A stretch of DNA of 58,000 nucleotides. Origin: Gnetum montanum (taxonomy: Eukaryota; Streptophyta; Gnetopsida; Gnetales; Gnetaceae). A model generated the notes under the pieces. The model worked only from the letters and a program-made list of their open reading frames with translations, did no database searches and had not been told where the DNA came from. Position 1 is the stretch's first letter; every line of letters starts with the position of its first letter. Position numbers and translations under genes: made by a program. Where the stretch lies: contig MNCI01016470.1 of NCBI GenBank assembly GCA_015680685.1, positions 235,987 to 293,986 of the forward strand, written 5' to 3'. Shown piece after piece: positions 1-11,845 of the stretch.

Positions 1-60
1 ACCTTAGCCTTTTGTGACGATGCAATTAAAGTCAATCCCGAATGAGGGGAGGCCACAACA

Positions 61-810
61 GCTCCATTGTTGATTAGCATACGTGTTGGGCAATGTACCA
101 TTCGTAGAGTGCACGTTGATGATGGCATGGCAACAAACATAGTTCTATACTTCATCATCGATAAAATAGGCATGGAAGATGAGATCATGCCAACAGAAAC
201 CACATGCCTAAAATCCTTCAACGGATCACGTGTCACAATCAAGGGCACGATTAACCTAGCCTTTGTGGCAGGTGAACAATTCCCCACCAGCGTGGAGTTC
301 ACTATCATAGAAGAGATGCCCAGTTTCAACATGATTCTTGGTAGACCTTGGCTAGTGCAACAACGAGCCATTTCCTCACCGATACATCAAGAAATCCACC
401 TCCCATGCGAAGGTGGATAAGTCATTATACATGGCGAAAACACTCCCTTTCAAGCTAACCAGAACATAGCCATGTCACAGGTCTTGAAAGAGGAGCCTCT
501 TGATGCAACACACACAGCAACAAACACAACATCTAGAGCCAAAATGCCCGAACGAGTGGCAACTGACACAGTGTTTAGAGCTAAAATGCCCGAACGAGTG
601 GCGAAAACCATAATCCTCTTAGTAGAGCCTAAGCCTAAAATGCTTCCAAAACCACATCCAGTTAGGAGAAAACCACACGATCAAAGTGCCCCTAGGGCCC
701 AAAACAAGCTAGATCTCCGCACACTCTTCACATTTTTTCGCGGTGTATATGTCACATTCATTTGTATTGTACTAGCTTATGCATTCTCTCATGGCCCGAA
801 AAGGCCTTAA
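61..810 (+). pseudogene. retroviral-type aspartic protease remnant, family J
   Basis: The translation from about 67 has the plant Ty3-element protease pattern. An active-site-like VDDG stretch at about residues 17-20 stands where the family has D-[ST]-G or D-G-[GS]. A beta-rich segment follows, ending in ILGRPWL at about residues 91-97, the hallmark C-terminal motif, and then a SPIHQ segment that in relatives reads PSxxHQ. The stop at 418-420 is probably decay, because a Lys/Pro-rich tail continues in another frame to 810. That tail contains a near-exact duplication of a nine-residue unit (AKMPERVA, about 540-605). The catalytic triad is not intact, so activity is unlikely. J2 carries the same domain at 12,693-12,940. 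Confidence 0.72.
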
Positions 811-873
811 ACTAAACTGTGGCCCAAAATGACCTTAAACTAGAGCATGTGGCCCGAAAAGGCCTTAAACTAC
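791..873 (+). repeat. GGCCCGAAAAGGCC-type short tandem array
   Basis: Three copies of a unit of about 22-33 bp built on ggcccgaaaaggccttaaac. Each has inverted GGCC arms around a short A-rich loop, so each could form a small hairpin. The same array lies at the same place in J2 (13,409-13,515). Confidence 0.7.
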
Positions 874-1002
874 CATTGTTTCGCATTGTTTTCTATTTAC
901 TGGTGCATTTCAGTTCATGTCTTCTATAGTTGCTATTTAACATTGTTTTCTCTTGTTGCTTTTGTTTACAGGATCACCTTGACATACGTGAATGCATGCA
1001 CA

Positions 1003-1450
1003 GATTCGTCCTGGCATCATGATGGTAAAATGATACCAAAGATTCGTCCTGGTATCATGACGGTAAACTGATACCAAAGATTCATCCTGGAATCATGACG
1101 GTAAACTGACACCACCGGTCACACTTATAATGCACACTATCATCCTGGCATCATGACGATAAACTGATACCACTGAATGTCCTAGGTTATGACTCAAAAC
1201 TAATACCATAGAGTAGTCTTGGCATCATGACCTAAAATTGATACCATAGAGCATTCGGTATGACATTTAACTGCCACAATTTTGTTCACCAGAGTCTGCT
1301 AAGACTATAAACTAGCTTGCCTCTTCATAGTCTGCCATGACTATAAACTAGTATCATACCATTCTCTATGATGATAAACTGGCAACGTCTAATGGGTTAT
1401 GATGTAAAACTAACCCACGACAGTTTGCTAAGACTATAAACTGGCAAGAT
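1003..1450 (+). repeat. degenerate tandem array (cctggtatcatgacggtaaa units)
   Basis: About ten units of 33-45 bp. The first half uses 'gattcgtcctggyatcatgacggtaaactgatacc', written here in consensus as several partial units. The second half drifts to 'tctgctaagactataaactgg'. J2 has the drifted form at 13,700-13,890. It lies in the untranslated region between protease and 3' LTR. Confidence 0.7.
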
Positions 1451-1969
1451 CATCTTTGGCACATTCATTTGGTTCTGTAATTCATGACATTTCTTCATCA
1501 ACGCCTGCCGCATCATTCATCACATCGACTTTGATAACACTATTGTCACTCATTTTGTCTACCTTAAGTTTCACATGGTGCCTCCATTTGCATCAGCCAC
1601 ATTCGTGTCTAAAGTGTTCGCTAACTCATTCACTTGTGGTTTTTTCTTCTTCTTGTAGTTGTGTTTGCAGGATGACACCCAGTGGTGCTTGTACACGGAT
1701 ACACTTCATGACGGTGACAAGGTGCCACATTGTCTCTGACGCATGCAACTAGGTTAATCAATCTGTTCAAAAGTACATTCCCAATTCCCAAGACATTTTT
1801 CATTTCCTCAAGACTCTCGTTCCCTTTCCTACCCAAGTACAACTCCCAGATACACCCATTACACCCCAAAACTTTGAGCACATTGTTGCACACTGCGACA
1901 CTCTCAAGCAGTTGCAACACACAACACTACACATGAGCATGAGTGCAAAATTGAAAGAAAGCTTTGTTC

Positions 1970-2031
1970 AAAAAAAAAAGAAAAAAAAAGAAAAAAGAAA
2001 AAGAAAAGATCAAAGAGCAAAGAGAAAAATG
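1970..2031 (+). repeat. A/G-rich low-complexity tract
   Basis: An almost pure purine stretch (A runs with interspersed G). J2 has a matching tract at 14,340-14,400. It lies about 530 bases before the 3' LTR and is distinct from the polypurine tract that directly precedes it. Confidence 0.7.
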
Positions 2032-2540
2032 AACCACAAAACCCTTGGCGCTTCCCATACAAGCCCCAGGCGGGAAGGCAATTGTCTTGGAAAGAAGTAC
2101 TCATGTCTCAAACACATCATGTTACACCTCATTGTGTGGCTTTGGGTGTTGGACAATGAGTTCCCTTAAACCTGACACAAGTGTCTTGTTTCTCCAAAGA
2201 ATGCACCACCTCATTGTGTGGCTTTGGTTGTGACATCGAGTTCTCTCAAACATGATACAAGAGTCTCGTTCCTCCAAAGGATGTACTCCTCATGCCTTGG
2301 TTCCAAGTCTGCCAAATATTGGCCATCGACAAGGAACAACATGACTTGTTTGCACAAGATGACAGTTGCAAACATCTCCCCTAGAAATCATCTCAAAACT
2401 TCATTTCCCAATCCCAGGTACTTCTGAACACGGTGCGATGACATCTGGCCAAGTGCCAAAGGATAATGCTTACTACTAGTTTGCTTGTGGTGTTTTGTAC
2501 TTCTTTGTCGACACCTCTCAGGTCAATTCCTCTAGGCATC

Positions 2541-4229
2541 AACAAAGAGGGGCTAATGAAACACCACAAAAATTTTGGCTAACACTTGTAGACAGAAATT
2601 GAGCTAAGTCGTGTTGGTCCCCAGCATGACCAAGCTTGAAAGCCTTAAAAATAGCATCAAACAGAGCATAATTGAACAAGCAAGAGTACCCTGGGATCCA
2701 CAGGTGACTACATCAGCATCCGGCATCAGGAATTTCATGTTTTGGGTTCAAAATACTTGGGTTTGACCAAGTATACAATCTACACGCTGGGCTATACGCT
2801 GGCCAGTGTACAGGCCAACGTATGGGCCTCAAAAATGAGCCAAAACATGCCAAGATTGAGCGTCTGGACCTCCCAAGACCTTCCCCAAGGTTTGCAGCAA
2901 CTCTCAGCCTTCTAAAAATCAAGTTTTGACCTTGAAATGATGCATTTATAAGTGTATACATTGGGGACACCTTGGTATATGCTCGCCATCGTATAGCCTA
3001 GCGTATACCACCAAAAAGGCCCAAAATAGGCATCAAAGAGAAATATTTTCACCTAAAATTGACTCCTAGAGGTAGGGAAACAATTGGGCATCATCACAGG
3101 CACCTAAAAATTAATTTTTGACCTTGAAATGATGCATTTTCAAGTGTATATGCTGAGCACACTTTGGTATACGTTGGCTAGCGTATAGCCTAGTGTATAC
3201 CTCCCAAAACAAAACCAAATCAAGGAAAAATTAGCTCAAATTCAACAGATAGCACCCTCAGGATATGAGCCATGAAAATCTCCAGTAAAAATTAGCTTTG
3301 GAGTCAAAATTTGGCCCAAAATGCATCATCTATGGTCCATATGCTGGCCAGCATATGGAGTGTATACGCCCAATGTATGGAGGATATAGAGCATATACGC
3401 CCAGTGTATATGCTAGCATACACATGCTGGACACCCAATCTGATACGCTAAACGTTGTACGTGGATGCCAACACATGCCAGAGCATTTCAAGACTTGCTG
3501 AAGGAAAAAATAGCAGGCCAGAGCATTTCAAGACTCGCTGAAGGCAAAAACAGTAGGCCAGAGCATGGATCTAGAAGCCAGAGACATCATTGTTGTTGTA
3601 ACATAGAAATTATTTAGTAAATTTTATTTTTTTTGAGCGTTCCAAGCCTATACGCTGGGTGTTCATACGCTGGCATGTACGCTACACACCGTACTATTGT
3701 AATGTATCCTGCACTCGGTCAATGCACCACCTGTCTCCCAATCTGAATTTTTCTCACCTCACAGCAACTCATCTCCTTCCAGATCCGAATCCAATGCCCA
3801 AGATCTCATAAAAACCTTGATTTTTCACTAGAGAAGGGTTGGCAATTTTTACAAATAGACACAAAAATTGAATCTAGGACACTTAGCAGATCTGGGCATC
3901 AACCTCTATACGCTAGGCATCAGACTTGGATGCTACATTTCCCTGCAGTCCAAAACCTGCATCTTCTAGCACCCGTCATCACCCACCAGGGATAAACGTC
4001 CATCTTGTGATTAATCCACAACTACGTTATGACTGGTGCACATTGTAATCATTTTTCAATACAAAATAGTTTACATTTTTCCCATATTTATTGTAGTTTT
4101 CTTTGTTTTTCCAGTTTACGTTTACATTCCCGTTTACGTTATTGTGCCTGTTTACATTATAGTTTACGTTTAATGTGCATTGTTTACGTATAACCCAACG
4201 CATTGCAAAGTGCGTACGTTGGGGAAGTC
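2541..4229 (+). mobile_element. J1 polypurine tract and 3' LTR
   Basis: The purine tract aacaaagaggggct (2,541-2,554) is followed by TGAAACACCACAAAA, taken as the LTR start at 2,557. J2 has the same junction at 14,794, and a minus-strand LTR in element A starts with the same word. The right end is not defined by a motif; about 4,229 is chosen because the solo LTR at 16,934-18,611 is about 1.68 kb and a different repeat begins near 4,230. A possible TATA-like element lies near 3,805. Confidence 0.6.
2775..3690 (+). repeat. array of palindromic tatacgctggccagcgtata-like words in the J1 LTR
   Basis: Clusters of tacgctgg, ccagtgtat, tagcgtat and similar half-words recur at about 2,780-2,825, 2,955-3,012, 3,146-3,205, 3,335-3,430 and 3,645-3,685. 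Many are paired as imperfect palindromes. An equivalent 'ctacgct...agcgtag' array is in the J-type LTR inside element A (17,995-18,535), read on the other strand. Confidence 0.65.
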
Positions 4230-4566
4230 ATCATTTGATCCATGTGTGGACCATTCAAGGCACTCTTCCTTCATCCATTCCAGCTTGCCCTCAAGCGAAG
4301 GTAGGGTCTTCTATATTTCTTCTGAGGATCTCTCAGTGTTTGTTTCATTCCAGCCTTGCACGGACGATTTTGGACAGTACAGTGGTATTCTTCAAACCAC
4401 ATTTAAAAGCAACAAATTTTGAAGGTATGCTTGTGAATTATCCTCCAAGTGTGAACTACCCAAGTTGGGAAACCATGTTAAATTTGATGTGTGTTGTTTG
4501 TTCTAAAGAATTTTAATTTGACAGACTTATTCATCTCCCTTCCTTGTAAGTTTAACAATCCATAGT
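4230..4566 (+). repeat. fragment of an H-related LTR, opposite orientation to H
   Basis: Read on the minus strand, this segment matches the end of the H LTRs (6,191-6,420 and 10,679-10,920): 'gatgaataagt', then 'caacttgggta', then 'aaatgtggtttgaag' in the same order and spacing. Limits are approximate. No second LTR or gag is attached to it. Confidence 0.55.
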
Positions 4567-4679
4567 TAGTAATCTAGTTTATAGTTAAACTACTATGAAT
4601 CTTCATTATCATTCTAATTCAAAAATTGATTTTCTCAATTGCTCCATTAATTGAATCAATACTAACTTGGCCAAGCTTT

Positions 4680-5980
4680 CTAGAATCCTAATGACCTTTT
4701 TACCCTCCTTAGGACATTGACCTTGACAATGTAACTAATGATACACTAGGGGTTAGTGATGTATGTCTATCTATCTTCATATTCTAAGAACCTAATATTA
4801 AGGCTTAAAAACTCCTAAAGGGTTAAATTTATTAGTCCTAATAACTACATTTTTAGATATGATTATTCAGTTGAAGTTATGATTTCTTAAGACATGATTT
4901 TAGGTATCACCTCATTATCGACAATCTGAATGATGAATCTAACCTTAAAATTGGGTTTATAAGGCTGAAAAATTTTAGAAATAACTATTTATATGTTAGA
5001 AATTTACATTGTATGCTTGAGTTATGCTAATTTGAGCTTCCAAGAGACTTGAAGTGTAGTTTTTGGGCAAGGTTTAAAAACTAAATTTTGGAGCTTTTTA
5101 GAGCAAATTTAGGAGGTAAAAATTTGCTAGAAATGACTCTTCATTCATAGAATAATGTTTCTGAAATCAAATGTTATGGCTTTAGAGGTCTAAAAGTTTG
5201 GTCACAAATTTTGAGACTTCCCAAAAGCTTCTCAAGAGATTATCCTTTCTAGTACTACTCCAAGATGAACATGCTTAAGTATGAAATTATTGTCTCTGCT
5301 ACTATCAACCCATTAATTTGACTAGTTGATCAAATTTGACTAGGATTGCATATTTAATGGACTTTAAAATTTTAAAATTTTCTATCATCTAATAAAATTC
5401 TGAATTTTTCGATTAATTAAAGAACTTTTTAAATTCTTCCATTAATTGATGAACTTTTAAAATTTTTCTATCAATTGACAAATGTTTTTCTATTCCTAAG
5501 AATGTTAGGGGAGGTTGAAGTGCACAGTTCTTAAGAGGTTAGTATGCATGGTGTTCTTGAAGTAGATGAGGTTGAGATTCACAATGCTTCTTATGTTCAT
5601 GGTATTTACAAATACCAAGGATTGCCAAAAATCCAAGTGGATGTTTTAGCAATGGTTTTGGCAATGATGGTGAGAGTAGTATCAACAATGTTGGTGTAGT
5701 GGAGGTAGTGGTAGAAATTATAGAGTATATGACAATGAAGAAAGTGATGAATTTAGTGGCAGGAGATGATAGATGATGTGGATAAGGAACTAGATAATAC
5801 TAGCAAATGGTAGTGGAGCATAGTGCAAAGGAGATAGAATCAATAGAAAGCCATAGAGCATAAGGATGGTAGTAGCCTTGGGGGCTAGGCTATGTAGTAG
5901 CATGGCCTTGTCTTATGGCCCTATCGTGATGTAACATAGCTTGGCCTTACTACAAAACCTAGCCAACATTGTATATGAGA
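4680..5980 (-). mobile_element. G1: fragment of a family-A element
   Basis: The reverse complement of 4,690-5,500 follows the central part of element A (20,500-21,110) with the same landmarks: the 'ctaaggagggtagaaaggtcat' junction, the 'aaatctaacct' words and the repeated 'agactt..cc' segment. The part at 5,500-5,980 corresponds to the variable, minisatellite-rich leader of A and B. No LTR and no EEP-nuclease segment is present in this fragment. Confidence 0.6.
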
Positions 5981-5984
5981 TATT

Positions 5985-6190
5985 GGAAAATATTTTAGGC
6001 TAAAGCATCTTTTGCATAAATTTGAATTTTTTAAAAAGGACCATCATGTCAATCTTAGCTTCTTGGATTTGGAATTATGTAAAAAGGATATTTCTTTCTC
6101 AAAGATATTGTATAAAATGTTCAAGAAATGGAGATTGGAGTGATTAAATAGAGATGTAGGTATAGGCCCCATAAAATTGTTACCAAACAA
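5985..6190 (-). pseudogene. LRR gene remnant, piece 4 (most C-terminal)
   Basis: The minus strand encodes a plant extracellular LRR: the GNNFMGPIPTSLFN stretch followed by SNLHFLNI. It lies directly against H. Taking H and one copy of its AACAA target duplication away joins this piece to the LRR piece at 11,846-12,690, where the preceding residues read SSPNLK. The plant LRR consensus (LxxLxLxxNxLxGxIP) then runs across the junction, with one small frame change. The lower boundary, where family-A fragment G1 begins, is approximate. Confidence 0.7.
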
Positions 6191-7353
6191 TGAGGATCAT
6201 AGAACTTAGAAGGAGGATGGGATGAATAAGTTCCCTAAACAAAAATTCACAGCCACAAAAACCACAATTAATTTTTTTGTGGTTCCTCAACTTGGGTACT
6301 CCACACTTAGAGGGTAGCTTCGTTGCACACCTCTAGACTTTTTTTCTTTGAAATGTGGTTTGAAGGACATCACACCCTATATAAGCATTGAGCTTCACTT
6401 TAGAGTGTTTTGTCATTGTGAAACCACTCAACCTTTCAAGGTCCCAACAAGCTTAGCAGGTGGTTTAAAGGACCCCACAACATTTACAAATTGAGCTTTG
6501 CTACTAAGTGTTTCATCTCTACACAAACACTCAATCCCATAGGATCCCAACAAGCTCAATCATGATGCCTTCTTACAAGAAGCACATCAACTCTAGTAGA
6601 GAAACAAGAGAGAAAAAAATTATAAGAAAAGAATGTAACTTGATTATAGGTCCTTGTACTTTGAAGCACAATTCATAATTCTACAACCAATGGAGTAAAT
6701 AATTTGACAAAATAAGTACACAAGTATAATTTACAATGAATTATTTGATAGTGACAATTGCTATGTAATTCTTGTGCATTTCCTAAGAGAATGAAGTCTT
6801 CTTATAACATTAGAGTTTCCAAAAATGCCTTGAAATGCATGCAATAGCTATCTGACGACTAGTGTAGACATCTCATTGAAGATTGTGACCTCTTTTTAAA
6901 TTCATCCTCCAATCCAGGAAGATGCCTCCTTTGTAAGTGTGGCATCTTTGAGAAGATGTCTTTGGGGAGACATCTTCTTTCAAAAGGAAATGTCTCCTAT
7001 TTTTGGAAGATGTCTTCTTGAGACTTTCTTCTTTTCCATCAAGACATCTTCTGATCCTTGAAGATTTCTTCTTAGCTTTTAAACCTTGATTCTCAAATCT
7101 TTCTCTCAATCACTGTAGCATCTTCATTTCACTTGTAATCTTCATATTTGTTCATGCTCCCTTGAGTTCTAGAAGTCTTCATATCTGGCAAATATACTCA
7201 TCTTTGCTTGTGAAGTCTCTTACTTGAATATTTCGTTGTAGTTCTCATCTTAAGTATTTTACTTGAATGTTGATTACCTACAAATGCATTACATTCCACA
7301 ACATTCTGTGCTCTCTATTTTTCTTAAGGTTTTGACATTCCAAAAGGTTAACA
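6191..7353 (-). repeat. H 3' LTR
   Basis: On the minus strand it begins TGTTAACCTTTTGG directly after a purine tract (plus 7,354-7,370, reading accaaaaagggggagat on the minus strand) and ends in CTCA at 6,191. A minus-strand TATA-like box (cttatatagggtg) lies at about 6,376-6,388, leaving a U3 of nearly 1 kb. U3 carries many GAAGATGTCTTC-like words at 6,899-7,050. Confidence 0.85.
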
Positions 7354-9388
7354 ATCTCCCCCTTTTTGGTTATGTTCAAAACTTAAGAAAATGAGTTAGT
7401 AGTCTCTAGAATTCATCAAGTCATATATTTTCAATATTGATTATAACACTTGTCATCCACACATACATCACATATTCATAATCACTATAAGCATGAATGA
7501 TGTTCACATCTTCATCATCAAAAATACCAACCTATTTCACTTTTTGGACATCAGCAAGAAGGAGTGAAGTAGAGATAAGAAGAAAATAAACAAAAATTTG
7601 ACACTTATTTCCAGCCTTTCATAAGGAAAAAATGAGGACTTTTATATAGAAACATCTTGCCAAGGATAAACAATCATTTATAAGGTACACATTGCTTAGC
7701 ATAGATTATATAGGGTTGATGATGACGTACCAATTAAGAGCTACCCCTTATCTGTTCACAAAAATAACTAAGCCAAGAATTATAGTTAATGTCCAGGAGA
7801 AAAGAAAATCAATAGGCTGAAGTCCAAAGTTTGAGCATGAAAATACATATAGCCTATCTATTGAACAAATATATTCATCCAATATTCTACTTTTATGAAG
7901 CTTCAATGGCAAAGCAATTCCATGACAAGAGGTTTAATACATACATTGAAATAGATCAAATACTCATAAGAAAGATCAAATATCTCAAAAATAATCAAAT
8001 AGATTCTTAATAATATTTCCATATATTCATTTCAAAATTAAATAGAAATAAGAAATATATCATAACATAAAATATCCAAAAGATTTCTTGACCAAGATTT
8101 AACTCATACTATTACTTTGGATACTATACCATAACCTTACATGGATTTTTGCCTATTTTCAGTTGTGAGTGTTAGAATGTGAAGCCTTGCTACTTTAGTG
8201 CCTTTTGGTAAAAGCCTCAAAAGACTCCCCCTACACTGGTGGCCTCTTGGATGATAATCAATGATTAGGTATAGGCTCCCCTTGCATATGTGAAAATTTT
8301 AATGCTCCCTTTGGGTCCTTTTGGATCAACTTGTTCTTTTCAAAGGTGACTTTCAAGGTTCTTTTTTCATTAAAATACTATCCCTGCAAATCAGCGTTAC
8401 TAAAGTCTCATATTAATAGTACTATTAGTTCCTCTAGAAATGCTTCTTCAGAAGATTCATGATTGTCATCAAATGTACAAATTCAAATGCTTAATTCTTC
8501 CAAAATAAATGAGCTTTGATATTTCATAGGGAAGCACAATAAATAATGAAAGTTCAACACAAGGCTTTTGGACCATGAATTACATGCAACGGTTTTATGA
8601 CATTTAAATCCAAAAGAAGATTTTTTAAGAAAACTTTACAAGTGCCACAAACTACCATAAAAACTAATTACATCACACTCATATGTACATAAAAGATACC
8701 ACAATCAAATATTTCAATAGTACCAATTATCTTCTTTTGTAAGTGTTGATCTCAACATTTGTAGAATACTGGAGCTAATATCCCATAATCTTAAAATAAA
8801 GTAAGCACATATCAAAACAATTTAGCCTTTCTTAATTCTCCAAATTGAATACTGATACAATATTTAACAAGTAAGGAAATGAAAACTTACCTTGACTTAC
8901 CTTACTTGAAATTGAGAGGAAGAAGACTAATGAAGTTTGAGATGGTGTCCTTTATCATGAAGTACCTTCTTATCTTTTGGTTCTTTTTCATCAGTTCTTT
9001 TGCTTGACATTCAAGCTTGTCTAGGTTCTTGATGATTAAAATATTTTTAATAACCTTCTATATCATCCATCTTTTCAAACACTTCAATGTCCTATTCATC
9101 TTTATTTCCTACTGCTTCCTACAAAATATCCTTAGTAGGAACTTTTTGACATGACCAAGCATCACTCTTATTTTGATCAACATGATAATAATTAAAGTTT
9201 TGTTTATTTCCATAATTTTTATAGATAAATAAAGTATTTTTCTCATTACTGGGGTTATCAAACTTGATTGTGCTTGATCTTGAGCTTGTATCTTCCTATG
9301 AGACTTTTTCTAAATCTTCATTCATAGGTTGTTGTTCATGAGTATCTTCTTCTTGAAAACCTCTGAAATGTTTATTTAAAGGAGTTAG
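7354..9388. other. H internal region, no recognisable coding
   Basis: An AT-rich stretch downstream of the H gag remnant on the minus strand. I find no protease, integrase, reverse transcriptase or RNase H motif in either orientation. A minus-strand stretch around 8,900-9,150 is rich in Glu and Lys codons and may be decayed coding sequence of unknown kind. Confidence 0.5.
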
Positions 9389-10610
9389 TTATTGAATCTT
9401 AGCCTTTATGTCTGAGATTTCTCCTTTTAATTCGGTGTGAACTACATCAAGCTTTGTATTCAAAAATTTCTTTACATTGCTACGTGAATAATGTAGAACA
9501 AGAATTTCTTCTTGTAACTTACTATACCTTTTGTCATACTTACCTCTTAGTTTATCAGTAGCATGTAGTGAATTTACATTTGTAAGAGCCATGCATATGA
9601 GTTGAGAAACTTTTGTAGAGGTATCTACTTTTCTTAATTTGCTTACCATCATCCAAACTGGTGTAGAAGTTGGTATTTTTAGTCTCCATATCAATCCTTT
9701 CTTTATGTTGCAACCTACCATGCTTAGGATATTTAGAGGCCACATGGCCTCTTCCTCCACATATCCAACATTTTAGTAAAGAAGCATCAAGATTTGAATT
9801 TGAAAAACTCTTACCTTTGTTCCTATCTTTGAAGTTCAATTGATTGGGGCTTGATTGACTAAAGATCCTACCCTTTCTTGCAAGTAGCCATTGGATTCTA
9901 CTTAAAAGAAGGACCACTTCTTCTTCACTACTCATATCCTCATCAATAGGTTCTTTTTTCTTTGAGGAAAATTTTAGGGCAATGGGTTTTTCTTGAATAG
10001 CCACTTCCCTTATGAGGTTCATTCCAATAAGAGCACTTTGAAGCTCTTCAAATTTCAAAACAAAAAAGTCTCTAATCTTCTTCATGGCTATGGCCTTCGA
10101 TCTAAATTCCAGTTCAAAAGTTCTAATTATTTTTATTATGAAATCACTTCTAAGTAAATCTTTACCAGTACCCCTAATAGCCACAACAAGATCATTTTCT
10201 CTAGAGAAGTAGTCTTTAGTTTTTTCACCTTCTCTTATTTTCAACTTATCACATTCACTTTGCAACACTAAAAGTTTAGATTGCTTAACGATTGGGGTTT
10301 CCTCATGAGGAGCCTCTAAATTTTCCCAAATTTATTTGGCCATTTTACATCCATATACTCTATTAAACTTAGATTTATTTAAAGCATAGTATAGAAAATT
10401 TCCTACTTTTAAATCAAAAATGGACTATCTTTTTCTTCTTGTGTCCATTTGCTTTAGGGATTGATGGCTTTTGTTAAGTTATCGACAGGTGGTGTGTAGC
10501 CTTCGAGGATGAACTCCCATACTTCAAACTCCATAGACTCAAAGAAGCCCTGCATCCTTGCCTTCTAATAGACAAAGTTAAACCCATTGAACATTAGTGG
10601 CTTTGTTTAA
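9389..10610 (-). pseudogene. gag of copia-type element H (UBN2-like with zinc knuckle)
   Basis: Minus-strand coding. The N-terminal part (about 10,600-10,440) reads FNGFNFVY, then KARMQGFFESMEFEVWEFI, the usual start of plant copia gag, where a bound polyprotein segment contains Y-W-K-A-R-M. The 237-codon open part (10,268-9,555) continues the helical gag core. It ends in a CCHC knuckle, CWICGGRGHVASKYPKH, in which the last Cys has become Tyr. Lys/Ser-rich linkers surround the knuckle. An overlapping frame then continues to 9,389. The protein would form the particle and bind RNA. Stops near 10,560 and 10,440 and the lost knuckle Cys show it is dead. Confidence 0.82.
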
Positions 10611-10664
10611 GATGTTCCCTCCCTAGTTCACTCTTTGAATTGATAACAATCGAAAGAGTACTAG

Positions 10665-10678
10665 GCTTTGACATCACT
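10665..10678 (-). promoter_or_regulatory. H primer-binding site, initiator-tRNA-Met type
   Basis: Directly after the 5' LTR on the minus strand the sequence reads TGATGTCAAAGC, matching TGGTATCAGAGC (the usual tRNA-iMet primer site of plant copia elements) at 9 of 12 bases, all three differences being transitions. Confidence 0.6.
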
Positions 10679-11845
10679 TGAGGATCGTAGAACTTAGAAG
10701 TTGAGGGAAGAGGGGGGGGAGGGGGGTTGTGGTGCGGGGGGAGGAATAAATATGTTCCCCAAACAAAAATTCATAGCCAAAAAAACCATACTCAAATTTT
10801 ACATGGTTCTCCAACTTGGGTACTCCACACATAGAGGGTAGATTCCTTGCATACCTTCAGACTTTATTTCTTTGAAATGTGGATTGAAGGGCATCACACC
10901 TTGTACAAGTACTAAGCTCTACTCTAGAGTGTTTTGTCAATGTGAAACCACTCAACCTCATAAGGTTCCAATAGGCTTAGCAAGTGGTTTAAAGGATCCC
11001 AAAAGCTTTATAAATTAAGCTTTCCTTCAGAGTGTTTTGTCGCTGTGCAAACACTCAATCTTGTAGGATCCCAACAAACTCAATGATGATGCCTTCTTAG
11101 AAGAAGCACATCAACCCCAACAGGGCAACAAGAGAGAAACAAATTATAATGAAAGAATGTAAAATGATTATAGGTCCTTATACTTCGAAGCACAAATCAC
11201 AATTCTTTAACCAATCAAGCAAATGATTTGACAAAATAAGTACACAAGTATAATGTACAATGAATGCTTTGATAGTGACAATTGCTATACAATTCTTGCA
11301 CATTTACCAAAATAATGAAGTATTCTTATAGCATCAGATTTTTTGAAAACACTTCAAAATGTGTGCAATGGCTATCTAATGACTAATGTAGATGTCTCCT
11401 TCAAGATTGTGACATCTTTTTGAATTCAGCCTCAAATTTGAGGAGACATCTCCTTTGCAAGTGCAGTGTCTCTAAGGAGATGTCTTCCTAAAACTTTCTT
11501 CTTCTTGACTAGGACATCTTCTAATCCTTGGAAATGTCTTCTTAGCATTTAAACCTTGATTCTTGAAGCTTCCTCTTGATCATTATTGCATCTTCCTTTC
11601 ACTTGTAGTCTTCATACTCATTCATGATCCCTTGGGTTCTAGTAGTCTTCATATATGGCCCGTGTACTCATCTTTACTGGTGAAGTATCTTACTTGAATA
11701 TTTCATTTTAGTTCTCATCTCAAGTATTTTACCTAAATATTTCATTGTAGTTCTTACCTAGTTGAGTACCTACAAGCACATTACATTCCATAACATTCTA
11801 TGTTCTCCATTTTTCTTAAGGTTTTGACATACCAAAAGGTTAACA
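10679..11845 (-). repeat. H 5' LTR
   Basis: Aligns along its length with 6,191-7,353, in the same orientation. It contains a G-rich expansion at about 10,708-10,745 absent from the partner, and the TATA-like box seen in the other LTR has decayed here. It ends at 11,845, right before the AACAA duplication. Confidence 0.85.

Larger units (their letters stand above)
1..2556 (+). mobile_element. J1: internal region of a non-autonomous Ty3-type element
   Basis: This is the 3' part of an LTR retrotransposon that begins outside the window. In order it holds a protease remnant, a GGCC-type repeat array, an array of 'actataaactggca'-like units, an A/G-rich tract and a polypurine tract just before the 3' LTR. 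The same order recurs in J2 (12,693-16,148). Neither copy has reverse transcriptase, RNase H or integrase between the protease and the 3' LTR, so the loss of pol was probably fixed before the family spread. Assignment to Ty3 rests on the protease; lineage is not certain. Confidence 0.75.
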
